Shown: in pieces, positions 63,305 to 64,000 of the stretch
How the letters are laid out: each line of letters begins with the position of its first letter
How positions within the stretch are numbered: the stretch's first letter is position 1
Assembly (NCBI GenBank): GCA_018813765.1
Contig: JAHJBC010000003.1
Span: 62,001 to 126,000, forward strand
DNA from: Gammaproteobacteria bacterium
GTDB lineage: Bacteria; Pseudomonadota; Gammaproteobacteria; Burkholderiales; Gallionellaceae
DNA length: 64,000 nucleotides
Reading direction: 5' to 3'
Made by a program: the position numbers and the translations under genes
Notes under the pieces: model-generated
Database searches by the model: none
The model's input: the letters and a program-made list of their open reading frames with translations, nothing else
Told to the model about the DNA's origin: nothing

Positions 63305-64000
63305 TCAATTGCCGCATGCAGAAGTGGCGAGCTTGCTGTCCGGAAATTCCTTGTGTAGCCCTTCCAGCCTGACCAGCGCGGCGGCATCCAGATCCTTCAT
63401 TACGAACACGGTAAACCTGAGTTTGCTCGACCGTTCGCCGACCTTGGCAGAACGCACCGTCTTGCTGCGCAGGTAGGCAAGATACTTCTGCGCTGCCTCT
63501 TCGGTCTTGAACACGCCGAGCGAGATGGCGTTCATCCATGTTCCTTCCCCCTGCACCACGTAGTATTCCTCCACGCCGCGCACTTTCAACTGCTCGATCT
63601 TTCTCTCGACTGCGGCCTTATTCTTCAGCGGCGGGATATACACCCAGTATCCGTGATCCTGCTCCACGATGCGTTGCGACAGGCGGTCGCCCAGTTTCAT
63701 GGTTTCCAGCGCCTGAGCGGCACGAGCCAGGTCGGCCCCGGAGAACTCCCCCCACTCGGTACAGGATGCTGCCACAGCAGGTTTAGCATCTTCCGCAGGC
63801 GGGGGCGGGGGTGCCGGCGTCAAGAGCGGAGAAAGGGTCAGGCTCGTACCCGGCAACGACTTGGCGGCAACGGCGGAAGGTGCCGACAGCTCCAGCAACC
63901 TGACTTTGTCGGCGTTCAGCGGCGACTGCACGGTCAGCGCATCTTTATCCTGCGTCAGCAACTCGCCCCAGCGCATCCAGCCGAACAGCGCCAGATTGGC
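63305..64000 (-). CDS. SPOR-domain protein (partial)
   Basis: The gene continues past the right edge of the window. The visible 5' end reads ANLALFGWMRWGELL, so a membrane helix likely precedes it. A variable linker with a Pro-rich run (TPAPPPPPAEDAKPA) leads to a C-terminal SPOR-like domain (about the last 140 residues; HGYWVYIPPLKNKAAVERKI, WMNAISLGVFKTEEAAQKYL), which would bind denuded septal peptidoglycan. It resembles divisome or lytic-transglycosylase-linked proteins such as FtsN or DamX-like, not identifiable further. The 3' end at 63305 is complete. Confidence 0.75.
   Translation of the reverse strand, partial: ANLALFGWMRWGELLTQDKDALTVQSPLNADKVRLLELSAPSAVAAKSLPGTSLTLSPLLTPAPPPPPAEDAKPAVAASCTEWGEFSGADLARAAQALETMKLGDRLSQRIVEQDHGYWVYIPPLKNKAAVERKIEQLKVRGVEEYYVVQGEGTWMNAISLGVFKTEEAAQKYLAYLRSKTVRSAKVGERSSKLRFTVFVMKDLDAAALVRLEGLHKEFPDSKLATSACGN

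Overview
The window is a high-GC, densely packed bacterial chromosome segment. Gene order and families (aas-lplT, miaB-ybeZ-ybeY-corC, glyQ-glyS-gmhB-plsC, lysA-lptM next to cyaY, an alanine/lysine-rich histone H1-like protein) point to a betaproteobacterium. The multihaem cytochrome module and the repeat families fit the Nitrosomonadales/Gallionellaceae, but that narrower placement is inference. No rRNA, CRISPR array, prophage or intact insertion sequence was seen. One tRNA (elongator Met) lies near the right end.

Layout. 1-4.5 kb: a minus-strand run of dcd, a small unknown gene, an Orn/Lys/Arg-type decarboxylase with an apparent leader ORF, a macrodomain protein and hslR. 4.6-9.5 kb: metG, sthA and a membrane protein on plus. 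9.5-19.1 kb: mscL, a DUF4405 protein, a Spy-like periplasmic protein, aroE-mtgA, three exported proteins and two OmpR/EnvZ-type two-component systems, each divergent from exported-protein genes. 19.3-21.9 kb: a membrane redox module (FAD/2Fe-2S reductase, b-type membrane protein, octahaem cytochrome c). 22-27.7 kb: mgtE, a PAS-PAS-GGDEF-EAL protein, an HDOD protein and a histone H1-like protein. 27.8-30.9 kb: lysA and lptM on minus, then a frataxin-like/TM/retropepsin fusion beside normal cyaY on plus. 31.1-40.7 kb: an accessory block with a 2413-aa RTX protein carrying LysM, EF-hand and an embedded papain-like peptidase domain, two companion membrane/exported proteins and the remnant of a second RTX gene. 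40.7-60.7 kb: conserved lipid, envelope, tRNA and ribosome-maturation genes. 60.7-64 kb: two paralogous 32-aa membrane proteins, a hipBA toxin-antitoxin locus with a clear operator, tRNA-Met and a partial SPOR-domain protein.

How it fits together. Envelope homeostasis dominates: lipid remodelling (aas, lplT, plsC, clsC-like), lipoprotein maturation (lnt), LPS assembly (gmhB, lptM), peptidoglycan (mtgA), mechanosensing (mscL) and two sensor systems. The least ordinary items are the frataxin-retropepsin fusion, the RTX/peptidase locus, the twin 32-aa proteins, the octahaem redox module, and a small structured repeat found inserted inside two different inverted-repeat elements.
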